A stretch of DNA of 64,000 nucleotides, taken from Raoultibacter massiliensis (GTDB taxonomy: Bacteria; Actinomycetota; Coriobacteriia; Coriobacteriales; Eggerthellaceae). The notes under the pieces were generated by a model that saw nothing but the letters and a program-made list of their open reading frames with translations, did no database searches and was not told the origin of the DNA. Position 1 is the stretch's first letter. Each line of letters begins with the position of its first letter. Location: the NCBI RefSeq assembly GCF_900199545.1, contig NZ_LT962670.1, forward strand, positions 299,461-363,460. The letters are read 5' to 3'. Made by a program: the position numbers and the translations under genes. Positions 36,243 through 45,841 of the stretch are shown piece by piece.

Positions 36243-36462
36243 CACTCTTGGCGCGGCGCGATCGGGCATCGAGAGCCAAGCGGCGTCGTTGCGCTCATGA
36301 ACTCGGCTGGAAGCGCTCAGTTGCAGCAGCTACGGGCGCTTCTGCGGTAGAAACCTTCGTTCCAATGAACCTCTGACGCCTGCCGATCAGGAGCTATGCG
36401 GTTTTTGCGAACAGTATAGTTAGCTGTTACCTAAAAGGGTAGAATAGTCGGACAATTTAATT

Positions 36463-36547
36463 ATCTGCCGCCGGGTAGATCAAGAAACAAAGCATGTGCG
36501 CCCCTATCGTTAGGCCTGAGAAGATAGGGGAGAGCGCATGCTTTTTT
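36463..36547 (+). promoter_or_regulatory. candidate guanidine-IV-type riboswitch with intrinsic terminator
   Basis: Two stem-loops precede the Gdx/SugE gene. P1 (36463-36480) is a 7-bp stem ATCTGCC/GGGTAGAT with loop GCCG. P2 (36491-36542) is a long stem AGCATGTGC/GCGCATGCT continuing as CCCCTATC/GATAGGGG, with the 14-nt loop holding GGCC, followed by TTTTTT: an intrinsic terminator. The GCC of the P1 loop can pair with GGC in the P2 loop, as in the kissing-loop architecture I recall for the guanidine-IV (mepA) class. Transcription would read into the guanidinium exporter only when ligand stops P2 from terminating. The class assignment is inference; the terminator and loop complementarity are seen directly. 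Confidence 0.6.
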
Positions 36548-36564
36548 GTTGGGAGTGGTTTTTC

Positions 36565-36885
36565 ATGAACTGGGTTATCTTGATCATTGCCGGGCTGTTC
36601 GAAACGTTTTGGGCCTATCAGCTCAAGTTGTCCGATGGGTTCAGCAAGCTCATGCCGAGCATCCTTACCATCATCGGCATGATAATCAGCTTCGGGCTTT
36701 TGGCCCATGCTCTTAAGACTCTGCCCCTAAGCGTTGGCTATGCGGTATGGACGGGCATTGGGATTGTCGGAGCCGCGATACTCGGCATCGTGTTTCTGAA
36801 AGAACCGGCAAGTGCAGTAAAGATCATCTGCATTCTTCTGATCGGGGCGGGTATCATCGGCCTCAATCTAACGACGCACGAATAG
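36565..36885 (+). CDS. sugE: SMR family transporter, guanidinium exporter type (Gdx/SugE)
   Basis: A 106-residue, four-helix small multidrug resistance protein, normal size. The essential Glu13 (GLFETFW) and the Gdx-type features Trp16, Lys-Leu-Ser after the first helix and SVGYAVWTGIGIVGAAILG in the third helix match SugE rather than EmrE. It should work as a dual-topology dimer exporting guanidinium in exchange for protons. I start at ATG 36565 with GGGAGTGG before it; an earlier in-frame ATG at 36538 lies inside the terminator stem. The leader upstream looks like a guanidine-sensing RNA, which supports this function. Confidence 0.88.
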   Translation: MNWVILIIAGLFETFWAYQLKLSDGFSKLMPSILTIIGMIISFGLLAHALKTLPLSVGYAVWTGIGIVGAAILGIVFLKEPASAVKIICILLIGAGIIGLNLTTHE

Positions 36886-36901
36886 CGCACGTGCGACCTT
36901 C

Positions 36902-36969
36902 TTCGGCGAGGCTGGGCCTTCGGTTTTGCCTCGCCGAACCGCATGCTGCCGCAGCCCGAAAACCGGGCT
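36902..36969 (+). terminator. two tandem hairpins after sugE
   Basis: TTCGGCGAGGC (36902-36912) pairs with GCCTCGCCGAA (36928-36938), and AGCCCG-AAAAC-CGGGCT occupies 36953-36969, followed by GTTCTCT. One or both should end the sugE transcript. The rest of the 333-bp gap before the nucleotidase gene shows no gene or clear promoter. Confidence 0.55.
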
Positions 36970-37218
36970 GTTCTCTGTGGGCGGTTGTTGCCATAGGGGT
37001 CATTGGGGTCTGCCCGATCGTTTGGGCGGCGCTTTCTCTGCTGCGTCAGGCACCTCATGAATGCTATGCGAAGGGCGCTCCCCGAAACGTCGGAGAATAT
37101 CGCTTCGAGAGATGGGATAATGCGCAAAAGGGAAGAAGCGCCGAATCGTGCTTTTCGGCTCGCGTCGTCGCTTTCTTCGGGCGGCAGCGCCGCATTCGGC
37201 ACGGCGAAGGGAATCGTT

Positions 37219-38886
37219 ATGGTAAAGGCGCTATCGAGAAGGGCGTTCGCTGCCATCTGCGCTATCGCGCTTGTTTTCGGCATCGTGTCGCTTTCGGCCT
37301 GCACGGTAAGCGAAGCCCCGTCGCAGTCCGGGGAACAGCCGCAGTCGGAAGGCAAGCTCGCTATTATCCACACCAACGATACGCACGGCTACGACATGGC
37401 TGCAGAGCCGACCGATTCGTCCCCCGGCGTTATCGGCATGGCGGCGGTTGCGCAACTCAAGAAAGACTACGAAGCGCAGGGCTATAACGTCCTTTTGCTC
37501 GACGATGGCGATGCGATTCAGGACAACGTGCTCGTTAACCTTTCCCAAGGGAGGGCGGCCATCGATTTCATGAACTCGGCCGGCTATGATGCCATGTCGA
37601 TCGGAAACCATGAGTTCGATTGGGGCGCTGACAATCTGGAAAAGCTTATCGGCCGAGCTGATTTTCCCGTGTTGGCGGCCAATGTAACCGTGGATGCGAC
37701 AGGAGAGCCGTTCGCTCGATCAAATGCGGTGTTCGAATTCGACGACGGGACGAGGGTCGGTGTGTTCGGCCTTGCAACTCCCGAAACGCAAACGAAGTCG
37801 AGTCCGAAAAACGTTGCGGGCCTTACGTTCGCGGCAGGCGAAGATATGTATCGGTGCGCGCAAGAGCAGGTCGATGAGTTGCGGGAACAGGGGTGCGCGA
37901 TCGTCGTCTGCCTTGGTCATTTGGGAAGCGTCGGGGGAATCGCCCCGAATCGCTCTCTTGACGTTCTGGCCAACACCGAGGGCATCGACGTTTTTATCGA
38001 CGGGCACGATCATGAGGTCGTGAACGAGATGGTTAACGGGTCTCTTTTGGTGAGCACGGGGTGTCATACCGAAAATATCGGCGTCGTGCTCTGCGAAGAC
38101 GGATCGTTTGTCGAAGAGATGGTTGCTTACGGTGCCTATGAAGGAAAAGATCAGGCGACCGACGATCTTGTGCGGGCAACCCATGACGAGGTGAAAAACC
38201 AGCTCTCGGAAGTGATCGGGGTGACGAACGTCGATCTGGATGGCGAACGCGATCCCGGGGTTCGCACGCAGGAGACCAATCTGGGAGATTTTGCGGCCGA
38301 TGCCATGCTTTGGCAGGCAAACCAGGCGAGCGGACAGACGATTGACGGTGCCATTGTAAACGGCGGCAGCATCCGTGCCTCGATTGGGGCGGGGGAGGTC
38401 AGCATGGAAACGCTCATGACGGTGTTTCCCTACAACAACAGCCTCAATGTGGTAACGCTAAAGGGGTCGGAACTGCTGGAGATCATCGAGGCGGCAACGT
38501 TCTGCCTGCCTGAAGCGTCGGGCGGGTTTCCCCAGGTAGCGGGGATTGCCTACGCAGTCGATACGCTGGCCCCGTACGAAACCGGCGATCAATACCCGAA
38601 CTCCACGTACTACGCTCCTGCAAATCCCGGCTCGCGTGTGACGATTCTCGATGTGGGAGGCAGGGGCTTCTCGCTCGATGACGAATACTCCATCGCTGCA
38701 TCGAGCTTCATCACTTCAGGCGGCGATACCTATTATGCGGTCGCGGAGGCATACCAAAAAACGGGCTTTACGACGGGGTATTCCGATACCGATGCCCTTG
38801 TCAACTACCTGCAAACCGCTTTGGGCGGCGTCGTCGATGAATCGTATGAGAAACCTCGGGAGCGCATCTTCGTCGCTGTCGAATAA
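37219..38886 (+). CDS. 5'-nucleotidase/2',3'-cyclic phosphodiesterase lipoprotein
   Basis: A 555-residue secreted metallophosphoesterase of the UshA/YfkN family. A signal peptide ends in lipobox LSAC. The calcineurin-type metal motifs follow in order: HTNDTHG, LLDDGD, GNHEFDWG, CLGHLG and DGHDHE. The C-terminal 5'-nucleotidase domain contains VNGGSIRASI and FPYNNSLNVV. It would release nucleosides from extracellular nucleotides. I chose ATG 37219, directly before the basic n-region of the signal peptide with AAGGG upstream; the open frame extends 72 codons further but that part has no signal-like character. Purine salvage by the nearby xpt gene would be a natural follow-on. Confidence 0.9.
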   Translation: MVKALSRRAFAAICAIALVFGIVSLSACTVSEAPSQSGEQPQSEGKLAIIHTNDTHGYDMAAEPTDSSPGVIGMAAVAQLKKDYEAQGYNVLLLDDGDAIQDNVLVNLSQGRAAIDFMNSAGYDAMSIGNHEFDWGADNLEKLIGRADFPVLAANVTVDATGEPFARSNAVFEFDDGTRVGVFGLATPETQTKSSPKNVAGLTFAAGEDMYRCAQEQVDELREQGCAIVVCLGHLGSVGGIAPNRSLDVLANTEGIDVFIDGHDHEVVNEMVNGSLLVSTGCHTENIGVVLCEDGSFVEEMVAYGAYEGKDQATDDLVRATHDEVKNQLSEVIGVTNVDLDGERDPGVRTQETNLGDFAADAMLWQANQASGQTIDGAIVNGGSIRASIGAGEVSMETLMTVFPYNNSLNVVTLKGSELLEIIEAATFCLPEASGGFPQVAGIAYAVDTLAPYETGDQYPNSTYYAPANPGSRVTILDVGGRGFSLDDEYSIAASSFITSGGDTYYAVAEAYQKTGFTTGYSDTDALVNYLQTALGGVVDESYEKPRERIFVAVE

Positions 38887-38941
38887 GAGGCGATTTGCTC
38901 AAGGTTTACGGTTCGGTACCGCTGGGCAACAAACAGGTTGA

Positions 38942-40540
<1,599 letters not shown>

Positions 40541-40588
40541 TGCGGCAGCTCCGGTGAGAATGTGCTGGTTGCCGATACGCATGGGTCT

Positions 40589-40636
40589 CCCTTCGTGACG
40601 CTCTATCCAGCATAAAGTCCGAAGGGCATGTGCTGG
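40589..40636 (+). other. possible pseudoknotted leader RNA before xpt
   Basis: CCCTTCG (40589-40595) is complementary to CGAAGGG (40620-40626). CCAGCA (40607-40612) is complementary to TGCTGG (40631-40636). The pairs interleave, so they would form a pseudoknot or two mutually exclusive stems, 118 bp before the xpt start. It does not resemble the purine riboswitch. It may be a coincidence in a 213-bp gap otherwise without features. Confidence 0.25.
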
Positions 40637-40753
40637 TAGGAAACCGAGCATCGATCGCAAGCCGCGGACTGGAATTTGCTGCGGAGCCTCTTGGTTAGCC
40701 CTTATCCATCGGGTAAACTTGAGTTCGTCACGGGAGATCAGCGGAGGCGGATA

Positions 40754-41373
40754 GTGGAGCTTTTGGAAGATCGCATCAGGCAAGACGGCGTGGTGAAAGA
40801 CGACGGCGTCCTCAAGGTCGATAGCTTTTTGAATCATCAGCTCGATATCGAGTTGCTCGATGCGTGCGGCGAAGAGTTCAAGCGTCTGTTCGGCGATGCT
40901 TTGATCACGAAGATCCTGACCATTGAAGCTTCGGGTATCGGGATAGCCTGCGGAGTTGCGCGATGCTTCGGGGTGCCGGTTGTGTTTGCGAAGAAGGCGC
41001 AAAGCATCAACCTCGACGGCGATGCGTATGTGACCCGCATTCAGTCGTACACCCATGGGCGCATCTTCGATGTGATCGTGTCGAAGAAGTATATCGGCCC
41101 TGAAGATCATATACTTATCATTGACGATTTCTTGGCGAACGGCTGCGCCCTCGACGGCCTGATCGACATTTGCCAGCATGCCGGTGCTTCCATCGAGGGC
41201 ATTGGGGTGGCGATCGAGAAAGGTTTTCAACCAGGGGTCGATCGTTGCGCGAAAGAGGTTTTCGTTTGGAATCGCTTGCGATCATCGAAGGCATGGATCC
41301 CGAGACCGGCGCTGTCGAATTCCGCTCGCGAATCAAACCGAACCAATTAAGGAGCAAGCATGACCACACGTAG
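40754..41373 (+). pseudogene. xpt: xanthine phosphoribosyltransferase, frameshifted near its 3' end
   Basis: The product closely follows Bacillus Xpt: [34 protein letters not shown], and the PRPP loop [10 protein letters not shown]. It starts at GTG 40754 behind GGAGG. The family sequence is kept up to [11 protein letters not shown]; then the reading frame leaves it and stops at 41350. The expected C terminus ([15 protein letters not shown], then [14 protein letters not shown]) continues in another frame to 41373, so one base is missing at about 41242-41247. Restored, the protein would be about 206 residues. The active site lies before the lesion, but the altered tail probably harms the dimer. 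It could also be a base-calling error. It recycles xanthine to XMP with PRPP. Confidence 0.82.
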
Positions 41374-42211
41374 AAACGCCCTGTTGCTGTTCAGCAAACC
41401 GCCTATTGCGGGGCTTGTGAAAACGCGTCTCACCGTCTTGAAGGACGGCGTGTTTCAGCCTGATGTGGCGTCGGGTTTGTATCATTGCATGCTGTTCGAT
41501 GTTGCGGAAATCTGCTGCGACGCGCTTGCCGAGCTCGAGGCGCGCGGTGCAACCGAGGAGGGCGTCATCGACGAGTACGAGCTCGTCATCTCGACAACGC
41601 CTCAAAAAAACGTCGAGGTCATGCAACGTATTTTCGATGAGTCGGGTACGTGGCCACGCGACATTCGCATCATTTGCGACGAAGGATCATCGTTCGACGA
41701 ACATTACAACCATGCTTTCGAGCAAACGTTCGACATGGGCTTCGACACGATCCTTTCGATGGGCGCCGACATGCCTGCGCTTCCGCGATCGGTCGTTGTC
41801 GAGGGATTCGACAAGCTTCACGCCTTATGCGACACGCCCGGTGGCGGGATCGTGATATCCCCCGATCAGGAAATGGGCGTTTCCATAATCGGGTGGACGA
41901 AGGATACCGCGATGAGCCACGATGGGGTGTTCTACAACAAGGACGGCAAAACAGTGCTTCCTGCCTACATCGATAAGGCGGCAGAGCTGGGGTTGCCGGC
42001 GCTCTATCTTCCTGCGGTCGTCGATGTCGATACAATGGGCGACCTGTTCCACAACATCACGCTCGTGCAGGCCATCGAGTACTGCGCGAAATTCGACGAC
42101 CTGTCGGTGCCGTGGCGCACCGCGCAGGCTCTCCGCGATATCGGATATTCGGAAGTGCGCGTGCCCCCGAACGATCTGCACGATCCGCGCGAGGAGATCG
42201 ACGGGGCATAG
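41360..42211 (+). CDS. DUF2064 / TIGR04282-type glycosyltransferase
   Basis: A 283-residue protein with a nucleotide-sugar transferase (GT-A-like) fold. The N-terminal signature LLLFSKPPIAGLVKTRL and the DxD-like SMGADMPALPRSVV match the DUF2064 family, some of whose members are annotated in arsenosugar biosynthesis. AAGGAG precedes the ATG. It overlaps the end of the restored xpt frame by 14 bp, so the two are co-transcribed. Its actual acceptor and donor are unknown. Confidence 0.8.
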   Translation: MTTRRNALLLFSKPPIAGLVKTRLTVLKDGVFQPDVASGLYHCMLFDVAEICCDALAELEARGATEEGVIDEYELVISTTPQKNVEVMQRIFDESGTWPRDIRIICDEGSSFDEHYNHAFEQTFDMGFDTILSMGADMPALPRSVVVEGFDKLHALCDTPGGGIVISPDQEMGVSIIGWTKDTAMSHDGVFYNKDGKTVLPAYIDKAAELGLPALYLPAVVDVDTMGDLFHNITLVQAIEYCAKFDDLSVPWRTAQALRDIGYSEVRVPPNDLHDPREEIDGA

Positions 42212-42254
42212 GGGCATGGCTGCGCCCGCCGTACGGCGGGCAGGCGGCGCGTGT

Positions 42255-42893
42255 CTACACGGTTCCGATTTTCGCGCGATGCTCGCCGACTACATCGCGA
42301 ACCGATGCGAGCCCTTCGGCGAGAAACGTTTCGAGGTCGATCACCTGCGCTCCGATATGGGCCATATCTTCGATGTTCGCCGCTTGTACCTCGGGCGAGC
42401 GCGATGAGGTGCAATCTTCAATGATCACCACGTTGTAGTCCAACGATAGCGCGTCGTAGCATGACGAGCGGATGCAATTCGGGGTGGTAGTTCCAATGAG
42501 CACCACGGTACCGATGCTTTCGCTGCGAAGCGTCTGGTCTACGTCGGTTCCGAAGAAGGCGGAGAATCGGGGTTTCACGACAACGCGATCGCCGTCTTGC
42601 GGCGCAAGGGGTTCGGGGAAATCGAGCGAGTCCGCCTTCGCGCATGCCTTCGAGATGGGTTTGCCGCCCTCAAGCCAGGTTTCGAACCTCGTTGATTCCA
42701 CATCGGATCCATCGGATGCGTATTCGCGGCACACGTGAAACACGGGAATACCGAGCCTGCGTGCGCATGCAAGCGCTTTCGAACAGGCGGTAACGGTTGC
42801 TTCGGCGCCGGCGACGCACAGCGATGAATCGTGGTCGATGAATCCGTTTTGCATGTCTATGATGAGCAGGGCTGCGGTTCGGGGGTCGATCAT
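42255..42893 (-). CDS. isochorismatase-family cysteine hydrolase
   Basis: A 212-residue alpha/beta hydrolase of the isochorismatase-like superfamily. The catalytic triad positions are seen: Asp13 in LLIIDMQNGF, Lys in VVKPRFSAFFGT and the nucleophile Cys in GTTTPNCIRSS with the preceding cis-peptide region. Family members hydrolyse amides such as nicotinamide, N-carbamoyl compounds or biuret; this one cannot be assigned further. It is convergent with the glycosyltransferase and lies just downstream of the Crp-type regulator on the same strand, 103 bp apart. Confidence 0.86.
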   Translation of the reverse strand: MIDPRTAALLIIDMQNGFIDHDSSLCVAGAEATVTACSKALACARRLGIPVFHVCREYASDGSDVESTRFETWLEGGKPISKACAKADSLDFPEPLAPQDGDRVVVKPRFSAFFGTDVDQTLRSESIGTVVLIGTTTPNCIRSSCYDALSLDYNVVIIEDCTSSRSPEVQAANIEDMAHIGAQVIDLETFLAEGLASVRDVVGEHRAKIGTV

Positions 42894-42996
42894 GGCTTCT
42901 CCTGAATTCTTCGTTTGGCGGGCTTTGCGTTTGGGCGGTCGGGCGCCTGCGGTGCGGGTTGGTGCGATCCGTCGGACTGAACGGCATCATGGCTCG

Positions 42997-43665
42997 TCAG
43001 GTGGTATGGCAGATGGTAAATCGGTTCTTGTCGAAATCGACGATGCCCTCTTTGCGCATTTTCGATAGTTCGGCCGACATGGCGCTTCGATCGACCGAAA
43101 GGTAATCGGCGAGTTCCTGCCGATTGAAGGGTATTGAAAACGTGTTCGACTTTGCGTTCTCGGCTTGATCGGAAAGGTACGAGAGCAGTTTTTCGCGTGT
43201 CGAGCGCTTTGACGTATGCTCTATTTTCCGGGTAAGCGTATACGCGCGTTTCGCCACGGAGGCGAGCAGATTGCGGACGAGTCTCGTGTGGAATTCGCAG
43301 GCAGAGGTGCACAGCGTGGTCACCCGCCTCACATCCATAAGCAAGATGACGGAGTCTTTCGCCGCGATCACGTTGAGATCGAAGGGCAGTTCGGGCTCGC
43401 AGGCGTACACTTCGGCAAACAGCTGTCCCGGACCGATCGAGGCGAGAATGGTGCGATTTCCCCAGTAATCTTCCTTTTCAAGCCTAACGGAGCCTTCGAG
43501 GACCATGCCCATGGTTGTCGTCGTTTCTCCGACGCGAAACAGATAGGCGCCCTTCTTAAACGATTTCGTTTGTGCATTGAGGCATTGCAGCATCGCTTCG
43601 ATCTCGTTGCCGAGAATTCCCTTGAAAAGGGGTGAGCGACTGATTACGGGAAGATAGTCGTCCAT
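42997..43665 (-). CDS. Crp/Fnr family regulator divergent from hcp
   Basis: A 222-residue regulator with a cNMP-like beta-roll (KGAYLFRVGETTTTMGMVLE region, residues ~35-125) and a C-terminal HTH (FNRQELADYLSVDRSAMSAE, ~170-195). No N-terminal cysteine cluster is present, so it is not a classic Fnr. It starts 123 bp from the divergent hcp gene. In many anaerobes a Crp-type protein (HcpR) next to hcp responds to nitric oxide, often through bound haem. That role is likely here but is an inference from position. Confidence 0.87.
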   Translation of the reverse strand: MDDYLPVISRSPLFKGILGNEIEAMLQCLNAQTKSFKKGAYLFRVGETTTTMGMVLEGSVRLEKEDYWGNRTILASIGPGQLFAEVYACEPELPFDLNVIAAKDSVILLMDVRRVTTLCTSACEFHTRLVRNLLASVAKRAYTLTRKIEHTSKRSTREKLLSYLSDQAENAKSNTFSIPFNRQELADYLSVDRSAMSAELSKMRKEGIVDFDKNRFTICHTT

Positions 43666-43676
43666 TCATGCCTTCC

Positions 43677-43704
43677 GTTGGAAAAACAACCGATATGTTG
43701 GAAA
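43677..43704. promoter_or_regulatory. two GTTGGAAA direct repeats in the hcp regulatory region
   Basis: GTTGGAAA occurs at 43677-43684 and again at 43697-43704. The 20-bp start-to-start distance is about two turns of DNA, inside the 123-bp divergent region between the Crp-type gene and hcp. No consensus Fnr/HcpR dyad is visible. Confidence 0.35.
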
Positions 43705-43788
43705 CAGTATCCTATGGTTTTACCTACCAGGCAAGAGGTAATTCGATGGTCGGCGGGAATCCGCATGTCGGCCGAGAGGAGAGATACC

Positions 43789-45369
43789 ATGGGCGAGATG
43801 TTTTGTTTTCAATGCGAGCAAACGGCGGGGTGCGCGGGTTGCACGGGGCATGCCGGGGCATGCGGTAAAGAAGCCGAAACCGCGCTTCTGCAAGACGAGC
43901 TGACCGGTACGCTCATCGCGCTGGCCGAGATGGTGCAGCAAAAGCCAAGCGTTCGCACCGAGGCCACCGATGATTTGGCGATGGAGTCGCTGTTCGCGAC
44001 GCTCACCAATGTGGATTTCGACGATGCTGAGATCAATCGTTTGACCGAGTGCGTGCATGCCGAAAAAGCCCGCATGGCCGGTGAGGCGGAGATCGCGAGC
44101 ATCCCCGACTATTCGATGCTGAAGCTGTGGGATGCACAAGAGGATGTGCGTTCGCTCAAATCGCTTATCTTGTTCGGGTTGCGCGGCATGGCGGCCTACG
44201 CGTATCATGCGGCCGTGCTCGGGCAGCGCGACGAATCGGTTTCGGCGTTCATCTTTGAAGGTCTCGATGCTGTTGCGAACGGCAAAACCCAGGATGAGCT
44301 GCTTCCTTTGGTGCTCAAGGTGGGTGAAGTGAGCTTCACGTGCATGGAGATGCTCGACAGGGCGAACACCGAAGCGTTCGGCACGCCTGAGCCCACCGAG
44401 GTCACGATGAAGGTCGAAGCGGGTCCGTTCATCGTCATCACGGGGCATGATCTGCATGACCTTAAGCTGCTGCTCGACCAGACGCAGGGCACGGGCGTGA
44501 ACGTGTACACCCACGGCGAGATGCTTCCCGCACACGCGTATCCCGAGTTCAAGAAGTACGAAAACCTCAAGGGCAACTTCGGTACCGCCTGGCAGAACCA
44601 GCGCAAAGAATTCGACAACCTGCCCGCTCCGATCTTGTTCACGACGAACTGCCTTATGCCGCCGGCCTCATCGTATTCCGATCGCGTGTACACTACCGGC
44701 GTTGTCGCATACCCCGAAATGACCCATATCGGTGCCGACAAGGATTTTTCCAGGCTCATCGAGCATGCAAGGGAGCTGGGGGGCTTCAGCGAGGAGCATA
44801 CGTTCACCGGCATCAACGGAGGATCGACGCTCATGACCGGGTTCGGCCACGGCACGGTGCTTTCGGTTGCGGATACGGTGGTCGATGCGGTCAAGCAGGG
44901 AGCTATCAGCCGCTTCTTCCTCGTCGGCGGTTGCGACGGCGCACGGCCGGGCCGAAACTACTACACCGATTTCGTGCAGCAGGCTCCCGATGATTCGATC
45001 ATCCTTACCCTCGCGTGCGGCAAGTACCGCTTTAACGACCTTGATCTCGGCACCATCGGCGGACTTCCGCGCATCATGGACATGGGTCAGTGCAACGATG
45101 CGTACAGCGCCATTCGCGTAGCGGTTGCGCTTGCCGAAGCGTTCGAATGCGGCGTGAACGATCTGCCGCTTACGCTGGTGCTTTCCTGGTACGAGCAGAA
45201 GGCGGTCTGCATTCTGCTCACGTTGCTGCATCTGGGAATCAAAGATATCTACCTCGGTCCTACGCTTCCCGCGTTCGTGTCGCCCGGTGTTCTGAACGTG
45301 CTCGTCGAGAGCTTCGGCATCCGCCCGATCAGCACCCCTGAAGAGGATCTGGCTGCGATTCTGGCGTAA
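43789..45369 (+). CDS. hcp: hydroxylamine reductase (hybrid cluster protein)
   Basis: A 526-residue Hcp. The N-terminal cluster Cys set is in MFCFQCEQTAGCAGCTG with CGKE following. The hybrid-cluster ligands are seen in TGHDLHDLKLLL, HGEMLPAHAYP, TTNCLMPP, GGCDGARPGR, LACGKYRFN and VLSWYEQKAV. ATG 43789 follows GAGAGGAGAG; a frame open further upstream to 43678 is not used. The enzyme reduces nitric oxide (and hydroxylamine) in the cytoplasm and protects against nitrosative stress. It is divergent from its likely regulator. A terminator follows. Confidence 0.95.
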   Translation: MGEMFCFQCEQTAGCAGCTGHAGACGKEAETALLQDELTGTLIALAEMVQQKPSVRTEATDDLAMESLFATLTNVDFDDAEINRLTECVHAEKARMAGEAEIASIPDYSMLKLWDAQEDVRSLKSLILFGLRGMAAYAYHAAVLGQRDESVSAFIFEGLDAVANGKTQDELLPLVLKVGEVSFTCMEMLDRANTEAFGTPEPTEVTMKVEAGPFIVITGHDLHDLKLLLDQTQGTGVNVYTHGEMLPAHAYPEFKKYENLKGNFGTAWQNQRKEFDNLPAPILFTTNCLMPPASSYSDRVYTTGVVAYPEMTHIGADKDFSRLIEHARELGGFSEEHTFTGINGGSTLMTGFGHGTVLSVADTVVDAVKQGAISRFFLVGGCDGARPGRNYYTDFVQQAPDDSIILTLACGKYRFNDLDLGTIGGLPRIMDMGQCNDAYSAIRVAVALAEAFECGVNDLPLTLVLSWYEQKAVCILLTLLHLGIKDIYLGPTLPAFVSPGVLNVLVESFGIRPISTPEEDLAAILA

Positions 45370-45402
45370 CCGCCTGCGGGCGCTCTAAAGGTTGTCGCAC
45401 AG

Positions 45403-45437
45403 CAGGAAGCCGGCGAAAGTCGGCTTCCTGGCTTTTG
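45403..45437 (+). terminator. intrinsic terminator after hcp
   Basis: AGGAAGCCG-GCGAAAGT-CGGCTTCCT is a perfect 9-bp stem followed by GGCTTTTGGG, 34 bp after the stop. Confidence 0.8.
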
Positions 45438-45841
45438 GGATGAGGTAGGGCCTCTGCCGTGTGCTTGCATTTTTGCTGTGAAGCGCGAGAATTCCCTAAC
45501 GCGATCGCGTCAGGATCAAGCCGCTCATTAACATAATAAGTCGCATTGGCAAAAGCCAGAGACGAAATTATCCGTCGATAAATCAGGATCGATGCGGCTT
45601 TGCGGAACGTTTGGCGATGACTTGGGATTCGGATTGCTGATCGGGAGCGTGTCGGCCCTGATTAATCGACGGGCAAACCGCCTGTCTGCAAATCGGATTC
45701 GATGCCGGGCTTGGGTTCGAGTCCCGGAGGCCCCTCGCTTCCTGTAGCCCAATCCCCTCGGATGCTGTACTATTCGGGTTGGGGGAGAATCATTGTTCGC
45801 TTTCTTGCGGGAAGGCGAACTCGATCTCATGCGAGAGGCCT
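45438..45841. other. 404-bp gene-free stretch before the haem histidine kinase
   Basis: I see no coding frame with a ribosome site. A T-arm-like sequence near 45702-45720 does not belong to a complete tRNA. A TACTAT box (about 45768) could serve the kinase operon but lacks a convincing -35. Its length suggests regulatory content that I cannot resolve. Confidence 0.4.

Noticed and set aside
36463..36547. Guanidine-I (ykkC), -II or -III riboswitch
   Set aside because: The conserved ykkC core, the ACGR tetraloops of class II and the class III pseudoknot sequence are not present; only the class IV-like layout fits.
36538..36564. ATG at 36538 as start of the SMR gene
   Set aside because: It lies in the 3' arm of the terminator stem, has no ribosome site, and adds nine residues not typical of SMR proteins.
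45694..45735. T-arm-like sequence (GGGTTCGAGTCCCGG) suggesting a tRNA
   Set aside because: No matching 5' acceptor strand, anticodon arm or CCA end can be found around it, so it is not a complete tRNA; at most a chance match or an old fragment.
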